The notes: generated by a model not told the origin, from the sequence alone. Shown: positions 38,131 through 48,846, numbered from the stretch's first letter. The stretch is DNA of 64,000 nucleotides from Rhizobium rosettiformans (GCF_016806065.1 NZ_CP032405.1:3314001-3378000), one strand, 5' to 3'. Numbers and translations: made by a program.

Positions 38131-38871
38131 ATGTCAGACAGGCAGGCAACAGCCAATGCGATGTTCGATTTTATCACCGAATCGTCGCGAGCCCGCGACA
38201 ATGAGGAAGTCCTCGCCTGCCTCGGCAAGGTGGCGAGTTCATTTGGCATGGACTGCTATGCAGTGTCCGGCATCCCGCTGCCCGGCGAGCGCATCGATCC
38301 CTATTTCATGCTGAATGCCTGGCCGGAAGGCTGGTTCGAGCGTTACGTGGAAGAAAACTATGTGCATGTCGATCCGGTGATCTACCGGACAAAGATGTCG
38401 AACGAGGCCTTCGTCTGGTCGGAAGCGCTGGCCGACAAGCCGCTCAGCCGTTCCGCCAAGCGCGTCATGAATGAGGCGACCGAGTTTGGCATGCTGGATG
38501 GCTACAGTGTGCCGCTCCATTCCGTTGGCGGCTTTCAGGCCATCGTCACCTTCGGTGCTCAGAAGGTCGAGCTGTCCAACGAGCAGCGGGGTGCCCTGCA
38601 CATCGTTTCAATCTACGCGCACAACCGGTTGCGTGCTTTCCTCGTCGACAACAGCGAGCGTAGCGCCGCAGTTGCGGCCAAGGTCACGCCGCGCGAGCGC
38701 GAGGTTATTCTCTGGTGCTCGGCCGGCAAGACCAATTGGGAGATTGGCCAAATTCTTGGAATCTCGGAGAAAACAGTTCAGCATGAAATCGCGGCGGCAA
38801 GCCGCAAGTTGAATTCCGTGAACCGTGCGCAACTGATCGCCGAATCGATTCGGCTCGGAATAATCCGATAA
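38131..38871 (+). CDS. LuxR-family quorum-sensing regulator
   Basis: The 246-aa protein has an N-terminal acyl-homoserine lactone-binding domain with the conserved Trp/Tyr/Asp/Trp set (WPEGWFERYVEENYVHVDP and FVWSE) and a C-terminal LuxR helix-turn-helix (LGISEKTVQHEIAAASRKL, preceded by TPREREVILWCSAGKTNWEIG). ATG 38131 follows GAGGGTG; TTG 38119 is an alternative. It is upstream of and in line with the luxI-type synthase gene, a classic pair. Whether it is TraR-, SinR- or CinR-like cannot be told here. Confidence 0.92.
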   Translation: MSDRQATANAMFDFITESSRARDNEEVLACLGKVASSFGMDCYAVSGIPLPGERIDPYFMLNAWPEGWFERYVEENYVHVDPVIYRTKMSNEAFVWSEALADKPLSRSAKRVMNEATEFGMLDGYSVPLHSVGGFQAIVTFGAQKVELSNEQRGALHIVSIYAHNRLRAFLVDNSERSAAVAAKVTPREREVILWCSAGKTNWEIGQILGISEKTVQHEIAAASRKLNSVNRAQLIAESIRLGIIR

Positions 38872-38889
38872 ATAGGCAGAACGGCCTAT
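38872..38889. promoter_or_regulatory. lux-type box candidate upstream of the luxI gene
   Basis: ATAGGC, six bases and GCCTAT form an 18-bp inverted repeat starting right after the luxR stop and 54 bases before the luxI start. Size and position fit a lux box. There is no T-run, which argues against a terminator. Confidence 0.45.
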
Positions 38890-38943
38890 ATTGAATTCGG
38901 GTCGCTTGTCGCAATCTGGCCCCTGGATTTTTTGGGGATCTGC

Positions 38944-39645
38944 ATGCTTGCGACAATTCTGGGCAGGGACACGCATGACCATGCCGACGTCATGGAGCAG
39001 GTCTGGGCGTTTCGCCATCGCCACTTCGTCGATCGATTGGGATGGGAAGCCTGCCGTCGTGCCGACGAGCGGGAGATCGACCAGTTCGACGGCGACGAGG
39101 CCATCCATCTTCCGCTCATCGTCGGCGGTAATGTGGTGGGATATAGCCGCCTACTGCCGACCCTGAAGCCGCATCTCCTGTCGGATGTCTATCCGCATCT
39201 GATGGACGGTACTGACTGGCCGCGGGGGCCTCGCGTCTATGAATGGACCCGCTGCATTGCCGAAGTCTCCGACAAGACGATCGCGGGCGTGCCGATCTCC
39301 AACATCCTGATGACCGGGGTCATGGAATATTGCCTCGTGGCGGGCATCGGTACGCTGGTTGTCGAGACGCATCCCAAGCTCGTCAACCTGCTTCTGACGA
39401 CCGGTTGGGATGTGATGCCGTTGGCGGCTCCGAGCTTGCTCGACGGCTCACTGATCGTTCCGATCACAGCCAAACCCTCCATGGCAGGGCTGCTGCGGCA
39501 TCACGAACTCTACGGGATTACCGGCAGCGTCCTCGATCTCGAGCGCGCACCGGGCAATCCCTTCGCCGCGGCGGCCCTTCAACGTCTGGCCTTTGCCGAA
39601 GAACTTCACGGACATATAGAATATGCAAGAATTGCAGGAGAATGA
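38944..39645 (+). CDS. LuxI-family acyl-homoserine-lactone synthase
   Basis: The 233-aa protein makes an AHL signal from SAM and an acyl-ACP. The invariant residues of LuxI enzymes are all found: Arg24, Phe28 and Trp34 (FRHRHFVDRLGW), Asp46 and Asp49 (EIDQFDGD), Arg69 (GYSRLLPT), Glu100 and Arg103 (YEWTRC). ATG 38944 follows a GGGG-rich site; a TTG at 38932 adds four residues. The C-terminus is longer than in LuxI of Vibrio. A small gene starts one base after its stop. Confidence 0.93.
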   Translation: MLATILGRDTHDHADVMEQVWAFRHRHFVDRLGWEACRRADEREIDQFDGDEAIHLPLIVGGNVVGYSRLLPTLKPHLLSDVYPHLMDGTDWPRGPRVYEWTRCIAEVSDKTIAGVPISNILMTGVMEYCLVAGIGTLVVETHPKLVNLLLTTGWDVMPLAAPSLLDGSLIVPITAKPSMAGLLRHHELYGITGSVLDLERAPGNPFAAAALQRLAFAEELHGHIEYARIAGE

Positions 39646-39646
39646 C

Positions 39647-39949
39647 ATGCCGGATGGCCAACTTCCATCCTCTGAAATCTATGTTCGCTCGATCGTGGAA
39701 GAGCAAGTTCGTAGTCTTCGGGAGATCATCAAGGGCGTTTCGCAGAAAGCCCCGTTGAGCGATGACGCGCTCTTCCTCGATCATCTCCTGGAGATGGTGT
39801 CGCTTGCTGCCGCCGACGGTCTCGATCGCCGCCGCGCCGGTGGTGGACGAAAGCGCAGTGCCTCAGAAACCGACAGCGGACTGACGGACATCCGGCTCGA
39901 TGTCGCAAAGATGGAGTTCGTCTCGCAACGCCTCGATCGCGCCCAATAA
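39647..39949 (+). CDS. Small protein translationally coupled to the AHL synthase
   Basis: The 100-aa protein has an N-terminal helical part (IYVRSIVEEQVRSLREIIKGVS... LLEMVSLAAADGLDRRR) and a basic, low-complexity C-terminus. Its ATG is one base after the luxI stop, so it is expressed with the synthase. In Rhizobium leguminosarum a small regulator, CinS, is coexpressed with cinI in the same place; homology to CinS cannot be claimed from reading alone. Its 3' end overlaps the convergent gene by 87 bases. Confidence 0.6.
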   Translation: MPDGQLPSSEIYVRSIVEEQVRSLREIIKGVSQKAPLSDDALFLDHLLEMVSLAAADGLDRRRAGGGRKRSASETDSGLTDIRLDVAKMEFVSQRLDRAQ

Positions 39950-40165
39950 GTAGTCGCGAAGCTTCACCGGGTCCGTTGACCCGGTGTCGAGTTGTTCGAG
40001 CGCCTCGGTAATCTGAAACAGACAGTCCTCGACATAATCATTGGTGTGGATAGATGTGAGCGCTTGGTCGAGACGCTGCTTGATCAGGCCACGGATGCCG
40101 GCGGCGTCCCCGACCTGTGCGGAAAGGATCTGTGTCTTCAGGTAGTTGAGTGCGTCGTTATACAT
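39863..40165 (-). CDS. Conserved hypothetical small helical protein, convergent with the luxI operon
   Basis: The 100-aa protein (MYNDALNYLKTQILSAQVGDAAGIRGLIKQ..) looks all-helical, with no membrane segment or signal. The ATG at 40165 follows a GAGGA site at the right distance, supporting a real gene. A 7-base direct repeat ATGCAAC at 40176-40182 and 40186-40192 (one helical turn apart) lies just upstream, a possible operator. No known family is recognised. Confidence 0.6.
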   Translation of the reverse strand: MYNDALNYLKTQILSAQVGDAAGIRGLIKQRLDQALTSIHTNDYVEDCLFQITEALEQLDTGSTDPVKLRDYLLGAIEALRDELHLCDIEPDVRQSAVGF

Positions 40166-40339
40166 GCCATCCTCGATGCAACCTTATGCAACTCCCGACT
40201 GTGTCTGGATGTCCGGATCTTTGCAATCGGAGAATTCGCTCCCTAGGCTGCTTTTGCCGGACCGAGCAGCCGTTGGCCTAAAAAAGTCAGTGCTATCCGA
40301 CCGTTGCGGAGATCGGTTGTGACGAGACGCGTCTTCACG

Positions 40340-40360
40340 TCACCGTTTTTTAGACGGTGA
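40340..40360. other. Stem-loop upstream of the LuxI-side small gene, 3' of the FlgC-like gene
   Basis: TCACCGT and ACGGTGA form a 7-bp stem with a 7-nt T-rich loop. It lies 26 bases past the stop of the FlgC-like gene and could end its transcript, although no U-run follows the stem. The rest of 40166-40385 shows nothing recognisable. Confidence 0.35.
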
Positions 40361-40385
40361 GCCGCGTGCATGGCGTGGCGAAGAA

Positions 40386-40712
40386 TCAGTCGCGCTTGAT
40401 GCTGAGCAGAACGTCCCAGATGTCCGCGCCGGTTTCCCAGACCGCAGCATTCGCCTTGAAGCCGATCTCAGCTTCGACGAGCGAGAGCATTTCCGAGGCA
40501 AGGTCGACGTTTGACATGTCATCGAGGGCCGGTCCGCCCGACGGGGCGACCGTGGCGGAGACACCGCCCTGGGCGCGACTGGTAAAGCTGGTTTCGAGGC
40601 GATCATAGCCGGGTGTCAGGGCATTCGCGACGTTGTCGGCGGTCGCAGCAAGGCGCGTCTGCTGCGCTTGCATGCCCGAAAGCGAGATACCCATGATCGC
40701 TGAGATACTCAT
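40386..40712 (-). CDS. Orphan FlgC-like flagellar basal-body rod protein
   Basis: The 108-aa protein has the rod/hook N-terminal helix with the motif SLSGMQAQQTRLAATADNVANALTPGYDR and a matching C-terminal helix (DLASEMLSLVEAEIGFKANAAVWETG). It is short compared with typical FlgC and stands alone, outside any flagellar operon. ATG 40712 (MSISAIMG) is chosen; the frame upstream to 40838 is not supported. It may be a rod paralogue or a decayed copy with its fold intact. Confidence 0.75.
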   Translation of the reverse strand: MSISAIMGISLSGMQAQQTRLAATADNVANALTPGYDRLETSFTSRAQGGVSATVAPSGGPALDDMSNVDLASEMLSLVEAEIGFKANAAVWETGADIWDVLLSIKRD

Positions 40713-40857
40713 CGTCTGTCCTGCCGTCGCGGTGGTCGTTGGGGCAGGATAGCGGACAGGTATTAGGACTTTCCGAACGGTCAGGGTTTCCGGCTGGACA
40801 AGGTGCTGTGAAGACTTGTTTGAATATGGGACAGTCACGCGGTATCGGAACGAAAAA

Positions 40858-40879
40858 GAACCCGGCCTGAGCCGGGTTC
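40858..40879 (-). terminator. Terminator of the DUF1236 gene
   Basis: GAACCCGGC / GCCGGGTTC, 9-bp stem, loop CTGA, with a T-run on the minus strand (complement of 40853-40857). Confidence 0.8.
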
Positions 40880-40902
40880 CGATGGTCTGACCGTCGAACA
40901 GG

Positions 40903-41232
40903 TCACTCGATGATCTGGATGATCTCGCGGGTCCGGGGGTCGACGATTACTCGGCGTTCGTTGACGACCGTGTAGGAGTAATCCTCGTAGCCATCGACCG
41001 GATAGAGTTCGACCGGATCTTCGATGACGCGACCGATCAGGACGTCGCCTTCATAAGGCACCGAGCGCACTTCGCGCTGCAGGACATAAGTTTCGACCGG
41101 AGCCGGTACAATGATGGTCGATTGCGAGGTGACCGGCGGGGCCTGCTGGATGATGACAGTTTCCTGCGCATTGGCCGACGCCGAGAGCGTCATGAGAGCC
41201 GCTGCACCAGCGAGGATAAGAGTATTGCGCAT
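40903..41232 (-). CDS. Exported DUF1236-domain protein
   Basis: A signal peptide (MRNTLILAGAAALMTLSASANAQ) with cleavage after ANA precedes a short mature domain of about 87 aa. The C-terminus YPVDGYEDYSYTVVNERRVIVDPRTREIIQII is the DUF1236 pattern, a periplasmic family of unknown role common in rhizobia. ATG 41232 follows AGGAGAACAG; 109 aa. Confidence 0.82.
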   Translation of the reverse strand: MRNTLILAGAAALMTLSASANAQETVIIQQAPPVTSQSTIIVPAPVETYVLQREVRSVPYEGDVLIGRVIEDPVELYPVDGYEDYSYTVVNERRVIVDPRTREIIQIIE

Positions 41233-41322
41233 GTCTGTTCTCCTGTGTTGGACAGCGGGAAGAACGGGCTGTGGCCAGATCCGTTCCATCACAGGGTTTG
41301 TCAGAGTGTCACCACAAATGAA

Positions 41323-41347
41323 GAACGCCGCCTCAAGGGCGGCGTTC
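41323..41347 (-). terminator. Terminator-like hairpin after gcvP
   Basis: GAACGCCGCC / GGCGGCGTTC, a 10-bp stem with a 5-nt loop, 20 bases after the gcvP stop. The following T content on the minus strand is modest. Confidence 0.65.
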
Positions 41348-41367
41348 TCATGGCGAATTTCAGGCTC

Positions 41368-44225
<2,858 letters not shown>

Positions 44226-44226
<1 letters not shown>

Positions 44227-44588
44227 CAGGCGATCAGCTCCTTGTAGGCGGCCTCGTCGAGCAGGGCATCGGCGTCAGAAGGGTTGGCGAGCTTCAGCTT
44301 GAAGAACCAGGCCGCACCTTCCGGATCGGAATTGACCAGCGAGGGATCGTCGACAATCGCCTGATTGATCTCGACCACTTCGCCGTCGAGCGGGCAGTAG
44401 ACGTCGGAGGCGGCCTTGACGCTCTCGACGGTAGCTGCGGTCCCGTCCTTCTTGAAGCTCGATCCTTCTTCCGGCAGTTCGACGAAGACGAGATCGCCGA
44501 GCTGGCCGGCGGCATGGGTGGTAATGCCGACGGTGGCAACATCACCCTCGATCTTCAGCCATTCGTGTTCAGCGGTGAATTTCAACAT
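44226..44588 (-). CDS. gcvH: Glycine cleavage system H-protein
   Basis: The 120-aa lipoyl carrier shows the [36 protein letters not shown] start and the lipoylated Lys in [17 protein letters not shown]. It shuttles aminomethyl between GcvP and GcvT. It starts 20 bases after the gcvT stop. Confidence 0.97.
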
Positions 44589-44608
44589 GGTTCTCTCCGG
44601 AGATTTTT

Positions 44609-45748
44609 TCAGCGTTTATAGGTGGGGGTGATGAAGGGAAGGGCAGAGACGGTAAGCGGCATCAGCTTGCCACGCACCTCCGCGAAAACCTGGGTGCCGG
44701 GTAGGGCGATCTCGGTCGGCACGTAACCCATGGCGATCGGGCCTTCGGCGCTCGGACCGAAGCCGCCGGAGGAGACGTGGCCGATCTCGGTCTTCCCCTC
44801 GGCGTCGGCAAAGAGCCTGGCCGGCGGGCGCACTGGGGCCTTGCCCTCGGGCTTCAACCCGACACGACGGCGGGAGACGCCATTATCAAGCTCAGCGAGA
44901 ATCCGTTCTGCACCGGGGAAGCCGCCCTGGCGGGCGCCACCGTTCCGGCGCACCTTCTGGATGCCCCATTCGATCGATGCTTCGACCGGCGACGTCGTCG
45001 TGTCGATGTCGTTGCCGTAGAGGCAGAGGCCGGCTTCGAGCCGCAGCGAATCGCGGGCACCGAGACCGATGGGCTGACAATCGGGTTGGTCGAGCAAGGC
45101 TTTGGCGAGATCTGTGGCGCGGTCTGATGGCACCGAGATCTCGAAGCCGTCTTCGCCGGAATAGCCCGTACGGGAGACGAGGGCAGGGATGTCACCGAGC
45201 GAGACGTCTCGCACATCCATGAACTTCATCGATGCGACATCGGCAGACAATGCCGCAAGTACGGCTTCGGCCTTAGGGCCCTGCAGGGCGAGAAGCGCCC
45301 GGTCGTCATGCACGAGAACCTGAACACCATCAGGAAGCTTCGCCCGCATATGGGCGATGTCGGCATCCTTGCAGCCGGCATTGACCACGACCAGCAGGCG
45401 CTCGCCGAGGCGGGAAATCATAAGGTCATCGAGGATGCCGCCATTGTCATCGGTGAAGAAGCCGTAACGCTGGCGGCCGTCCTTCAGGCCGATGATGTCG
45501 ACGGGAACGAGGGTTTCCAGCGCCCTGGCCGCGTCTTCATAAGTGCCGGAGGCGGCGACAAGTTCGACCTGGCCCATGTGGGAAACGTCGAAAAGGCCAG
45601 CGGCAGCGCGCGTATGCAGGTGTTCCTTCAGTACACCGGCCGGATACTGCACCGGCATGTCGTAGCCGGCAAAGGGCACCATCTTGGCGCCGAGAGATAC
45701 ATGAAAGTCGTAAAGGGGGGTGCGTTTCAGTTGGGTCTGATCGTCCAA
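44609..45748 (-). CDS. gcvT: Glycine cleavage system T-protein (aminomethyltransferase)
   Basis: GcvT transfers the methylene group to tetrahydrofolate and releases ammonia. The 379-aa protein contains [34 protein letters not shown] and [22 protein letters not shown]. The start is TTG at 45748: a GGAGG at 45756-45760 lies exactly seven bases upstream and there is no ATG before the conserved region. Downstream of a tandem glycine riboswitch. Confidence 0.95.
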   Translation of the reverse strand: MDDQTQLKRTPLYDFHVSLGAKMVPFAGYDMPVQYPAGVLKEHLHTRAAAGLFDVSHMGQVELVAASGTYEDAARALETLVPVDIIGLKDGRQRYGFFTDDNGGILDDLMISRLGERLLVVVNAGCKDADIAHMRAKLPDGVQVLVHDDRALLALQGPKAEAVLAALSADVASMKFMDVRDVSLGDIPALVSRTGYSGEDGFEISVPSDRATDLAKALLDQPDCQPIGLGARDSLRLEAGLCLYGNDIDTTTSPVEASIEWGIQKVRRNGGARQGGFPGAERILAELDNGVSRRRVGLKPEGKAPVRPPARLFADAEGKTEIGHVSSGGFGPSAEGPIAMGYVPTEIALPGTQVFAEVRGKLMPLTVSALPFITPTYKR

Positions 45749-45821
45749 GACGTCGCCTCCGGGTTTGAGCGCTCGCGCGCTTGCTCAATTCTGGGCACGG
45801 TTGTGCCGCTTCATGAGCCCC

Positions 45822-45980
45822 CTCTGTCCTTGTGCCTGAGATTGTTATCCCTTCGGCTTGGTCCGCTTTGGAAACGGGCCTCTCTCCAGAGTGCAGTCGA
45901 CGCCTTGTGGTCCTTTTGCCTGAGAGTTTCCGGGGCGGTTGCTCCTTCGGCTCCGGATCAAACCGGTATCTCCCAACAAG
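45822..45980 (-). promoter_or_regulatory. Tandem glycine riboswitch of the gcv operon
   Basis: Aptamer I (45980-45904) closes with CTTGT/ACAAG and holds CCGAAGGAGCAA and CTCTCAGGCAAAAGGAC. Aptamer II (45891-45822) closes with CTCTG/CAGAG and holds CCGAAGGGATAACAATCTC and AGGCACAAGGACAG. The 12-base linker is typical of tandem glycine aptamers. A downstream hairpin TTGAGC..GCTCAA (45788-45765) ends just before the gcvT Shine-Dalgarno, so translation control is likely. Tandem aptamers upstream of gcvT usually switch expression on with glycine. Confidence 0.92.
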
Positions 45981-45991
45981 GTCATGGAGGC

Positions 45992-46019
45992 ATTATCTGG
46001 CAGTGTGGCGGCTTGGCAA
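45992..46019 (-). promoter_or_regulatory. Predicted gcv promoter
   Basis: On the minus strand TTGCCA (46019-46014), 16 bases, GATAAT (45997-45992). The start point would lie just before aptamer I, which supports the assignment. The remainder of 45749-46171 shows only the riboswitch and this promoter. Confidence 0.6.
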
Positions 46020-46171
46020 GAGGCTGCGTCGCTCCCGAACAAATAATTGTCGCTGCGGCCTCGTATTTGCGGGGGCGCAAACATCTTGGTGTTTGCTCCG
46101 CAGGCGCGGCATCTCGCCACTTGGCTTGTCCCCGGCATCGCGATAAAGGATTTGGCGAAACGGGGGCATCG

Positions 46172-46543
46172 ATGAAACCGAAGGTCAGGCCAGCGACGAT
46201 CCTATTGCGCATCTTCTGCGCGATGGTCTTCCTGTCTGTCGGTTTTGGCCACCGGGCACCCGCCGCGCTTGCCAACGACATTCAGTCGGTCGCCTACGTG
46301 CTGCCCGACGGCTCTTTTGCCGATCTCTGCATCGCCGATATTGGCCAGAAGCATGCGCGCCCTGCCGCGGATTGCGAGGCTTGCCGTCTCGCCGGCGCCA
46401 TCCTGCTGCCGGAACCTTCCGACCAGTCCTGGCTGCTCGACCGGTTCCCGAGTCTGGGTGAGATTGACCCGGTCGACTCGACCGTCCGCCCCAGCCATCT
46501 CCTCGATCGTCCACGCCTGCGCGATCCGCCGCTCTCCGTCTGA
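46172..46543 (+). CDS. Exported hypothetical protein (DUF2946-like)
   Basis: A 123-aa protein with a signal peptide (ILLRIFCAMVFLSVGFGHRAPAALA) and a mature part with DLCIADIG and DCEACRLAGAILLPEP, resembling small DUF2946-type exported proteins that often sit by copper genes. The ATG at 46172 follows a GGGGG site; the much longer open frame upstream is antisense to gcvT and not real. It precedes the YcnI-PCuAC gene by 72 bases. Confidence 0.6.
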   Translation: MKPKVRPATILLRIFCAMVFLSVGFGHRAPAALANDIQSVAYVLPDGSFADLCIADIGQKHARPAADCEACRLAGAILLPEPSDQSWLLDRFPSLGEIDPVDSTVRPSHLLDRPRLRDPPLSV

Positions 46544-46615
46544 TTGCCCTCATTCAATCGACGAAGACTTTAGACTGCCGACGGCCAAGAAGGACCGCGG
46601 CAAGGAGAGACACCC

Positions 46616-47695
46616 ATGAAGACCAATCTCATTCTTGCAACCACAATTACCACGCTCGCATCGACCACGGCTGTGTTTGCCCACGCGACCTTTGCCAACC
46701 AGCCCGCCAAGGTCGGCTCCTATGTCGCCGCTACTCTGCAGGTGCCGCATGGTTGCGACGGCAAGGCGACCAACGAGGTCCAGATCAAGCTTCCGGAAGG
46801 CTTCATTTCCGCCAAGCCGATGCCGAAGGCTGGCTGGGACGTTGAGGTCATCACCGGCGACTACCAGAACAGCTACGACAATCACGGCAAGCAGGTGAAA
46901 TCCGGCCCGGTCGAGATTCGCTTCAGGAATGGTGACCTGCCGGACAATTTCTACGACACCTTCGTCGTTTATGGGAAGATCGCGGCTGGCGACCCGGCGA
47001 CCGGTCTGGCCTTCCCAACCGTTCAACTCTGCGGCGCTGACGCCAAGGTCGCCTGGGATCAGATCGCAGCACCCGGACAGGATCCGCACGACCTCAATGG
47101 TCCGGCACCGGTTCTCAACCTCGTCGCCGCTGAAGGCGGTGACCATGGCCATGGGGCGCATGGTGCACACGGTGCTCATGATGCCCATGCCGGACACGGA
47201 GCACCCGCTGAGCAGGCTGCGGCGGATGGCCACGGCGCGCACGGCGCCCATGGTGACCATTTCGGTCACGGCGATCACATGGCGGCCACCGATCCCGGCG
47301 GGTTTGAGACGGTGACCGCAGGCGATCTGGAACTGACCGCCGGCTTCACGAGGGCGATGCTGCCAGGCCAGCCTGTCGGTGGCGGTTTCATCACCATCGT
47401 CAATAAGGGCGGTGAGGACGACAAGCTGGTTTCCGCCACCTCAGCCCAGGCCGGCGAAGTCCAATTGCATGAGATGGCGATGGAAGGCGAGGTGATGAAG
47501 ATGCGTCAGCTGACCGACGGCATCGCAATCCCGGCCGGTGAGACGGTTGAGTTGAAGCCGGGCGGCCTGCATCTGATGTTCTTCAAGGTGGCCGAACCCT
47601 TTCAGGAAGGCGCGACCGTCAACGTCACGCTGACCTTCGAGAAGGCCGGTGCCGTGGACGTGGCGCTGCCAGTCGGTCCGGCCCGGGGCAAGTGA
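46616..47695 (+). CDS. Fused YcnI (DUF1775) - PCuAC copper protein
   Basis: A signal peptide ends in VFAHATF; His after the cleavage site is the copper ligand of the YcnI domain (residues about 23-170). A His/Gly/Asp-rich linker (about 175-225, GDHGHGAHGAHG... GHGDHMAA) follows, then a PCuAC domain (about 235-355) with VQLHEMAMEGEVMKMRQ and GGLHLMFF, the H-x10-M / H-x-M copper(I) site. Both domains are periplasmic copper handlers; the fusion suggests delivery of copper to cytochrome oxidase or storage. Own terminator follows. Confidence 0.9.
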   Translation: MKTNLILATTITTLASTTAVFAHATFANQPAKVGSYVAATLQVPHGCDGKATNEVQIKLPEGFISAKPMPKAGWDVEVITGDYQNSYDNHGKQVKSGPVEIRFRNGDLPDNFYDTFVVYGKIAAGDPATGLAFPTVQLCGADAKVAWDQIAAPGQDPHDLNGPAPVLNLVAAEGGDHGHGAHGAHGAHDAHAGHGAPAEQAAADGHGAHGAHGDHFGHGDHMAATDPGGFETVTAGDLELTAGFTRAMLPGQPVGGGFITIVNKGGEDDKLVSATSAQAGEVQLHEMAMEGEVMKMRQLTDGIAIPAGETVELKPGGLHLMFFKVAEPFQEGATVNVTLTFEKAGAVDVALPVGPARGK

Positions 47696-47722
47696 CCCTG
47701 ATCGCTATGCCCTGAAAATACG

Positions 47723-47752
47723 AAACCGCGACCGTCACCGGTCGCGGTTTTT
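47723..47752 (+). terminator. Terminator of the YcnI-PCuAC gene
   Basis: AAACCGCGACC / GGTCGCGGTTT, 11-bp stem with a 6-nt loop and a T-run at 47748-47752. Confidence 0.87.
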
Positions 47753-47777
47753 CATTGGCCGCAGGGGTCTTGGGAGA

Positions 47778-48053
47778 TCAGGCGACCGAGCTTTTGTAGG
47801 CCTCGATCGTTTCCTTCAGTGTCGCCTGCTCGAATTGCTGTTGCGATGAGGTCAGGAAGTAGAGGGCGAGCGCCGGAGGCTGCACGACGTTGACGAGCGC
47901 CCGGAGCCGCAGATCTTCGCTCTGTGCTGCCTGCTGTGCCAGCATTCTCGTATGCTCTTCCACGTAGGACGCACGGGAGGCGCGTTGCGGCGGCTTCACC
48001 GGTTCCATCGCGTAGGCCGCGGTATGCGCAGAGACTGTGACAACCTGTGTCAT
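47778..48053 (-). CDS. Hypothetical small protein
   Basis: The family is not recognised. ATG 48053 (MTQVVTVSAH) gives 91 aa: a Pro/Ala-rich start, then a helical region with several Gln (LAQQAAQSEDLRLRALVNVV) and a YFLTSSQQQFEQATLKETI segment. No signal peptide or membrane helix. Convergent with the YcnI-PCuAC gene and divergent from hemG. Confidence 0.55.
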   Translation of the reverse strand: MTQVVTVSAHTAAYAMEPVKPPQRASRASYVEEHTRMLAQQAAQSEDLRLRALVNVVQPPALALYFLTSSQQQFEQATLKETIEAYKSSVA

Positions 48054-48178
48054 GGGCGTTTCCCAGATATTACATAACGACATTAGCATAAACCACGGTT
48101 ATCTATGCATCTTTAAGTCGAATGAGTGGTTTTGAATAAAAGTGTAATGGTTGCGTCGGCGTCTGAGGATGTCCCGCT

Positions 48179-48192
48179 TTGCGCCAGATCAA
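48179..48192. promoter_or_regulatory. FnrN/FixK anaerobox upstream of the hemG-like gene
   Basis: TTGCGCCAGATCAA follows TTG(A/C)(T/G)-N4-ATCAA, the rhizobial anaerobox, with an accepted TTGCG left half. It lies 57 bases before the ATG, consistent with a site near -41. The rest of the 196-base gap shows nothing recognisable. Confidence 0.6.
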
Positions 48193-48249
48193 GGCATCAT
48201 CCATGTCCTTGCAGCACTCTGAGTGCGTCATCAGGGAAGGACCAGAACC

Positions 48250-48786
48250 ATGATTATTCTAGTCGGCTACGCGTCGATTGAGGGGCAGACACGCAAGATC
48301 GCGGAAGCGGTCGCGTCGGCGGTCGAGGCCGAAGGCGACCGGGCGCTTCTGTTCGACATAAGCTCCGGCGGCGAATACGCGGTTGGCCATCCGGAAGCGG
48401 CTATCCTTTGCGCACCGATTCACGCGGCGCGCTATCCGGCAGCCTTCACCGCCTTTGCCAAGCAGGAGGCGGTCTGGCTGAACAGTGTGCCAACGGCCCT
48501 CATCTCTCTTTCGCTGCTGATCCGCAGTGAATTCGAGGAAGAACGTGAGGAGGCCGCGCATTATCCCGACACACTTCTTGAGACCAGCGGCTGGAAGCCC
48601 GGCATGATCCATCACGCAGCCGGAGCACTCCGTTATACCGAATATGACTTCTTCAAGCGCTGGATCATCCGGCGTATGGCAGAGCATGAAAACGCTCCGA
48701 CGGATGTCAGTCGCGACCACGAATTCACCGACTGGAAGGCGCTGTCGGCTTTCGTGGCGGAATTTCTGGCGTCGGCCAAGGCTTGA
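48250..48786 (+). CDS. HemG-like flavodoxin-domain protoporphyrinogen oxidase
   Basis: The 178-aa flavodoxin-fold protein begins IILVGYASIEGQTRKIAEAVAS, the FMN phosphate loop, and contains LLIRSEFEEEREEAAHYPDTLLETSGWKP and the tail YTEYDFFKRWIIRRMAEHE, matching HemG, which oxidises protoporphyrinogen IX. ATG 48250 is chosen. An anaerobox upstream suggests induction at low oxygen, which suits an oxygen-independent enzyme. Confidence 0.8.
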   Translation: MIILVGYASIEGQTRKIAEAVASAVEAEGDRALLFDISSGGEYAVGHPEAAILCAPIHAARYPAAFTAFAKQEAVWLNSVPTALISLSLLIRSEFEEEREEAAHYPDTLLETSGWKPGMIHHAAGALRYTEYDFFKRWIIRRMAEHENAPTDVSRDHEFTDWKALSAFVAEFLASAKA

Positions 48787-48846
48787 CGCGGTGGCCCGAA
48801 CCGGCTTGAACGGCGCGCGCAAGAGCCGTTAAAGCCGGAGGCATCC

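Noticed and set aside
45308..46171. Upstream part of a 411-codon plus frame
   Set aside because: Runs antisense through gcvT and the glycine riboswitch; only the last 123 codons (from 46172) form a plausible gene.
47140..47290. Repeats of GGCGCACATGG-like units
   Set aside because: They are the His/Gly-rich linker codons of the YcnI-PCuAC protein.
48787..48846. Fluoride riboswitch before crcB
   Set aside because: The 60-base gap lacks the conserved crcB motif core.
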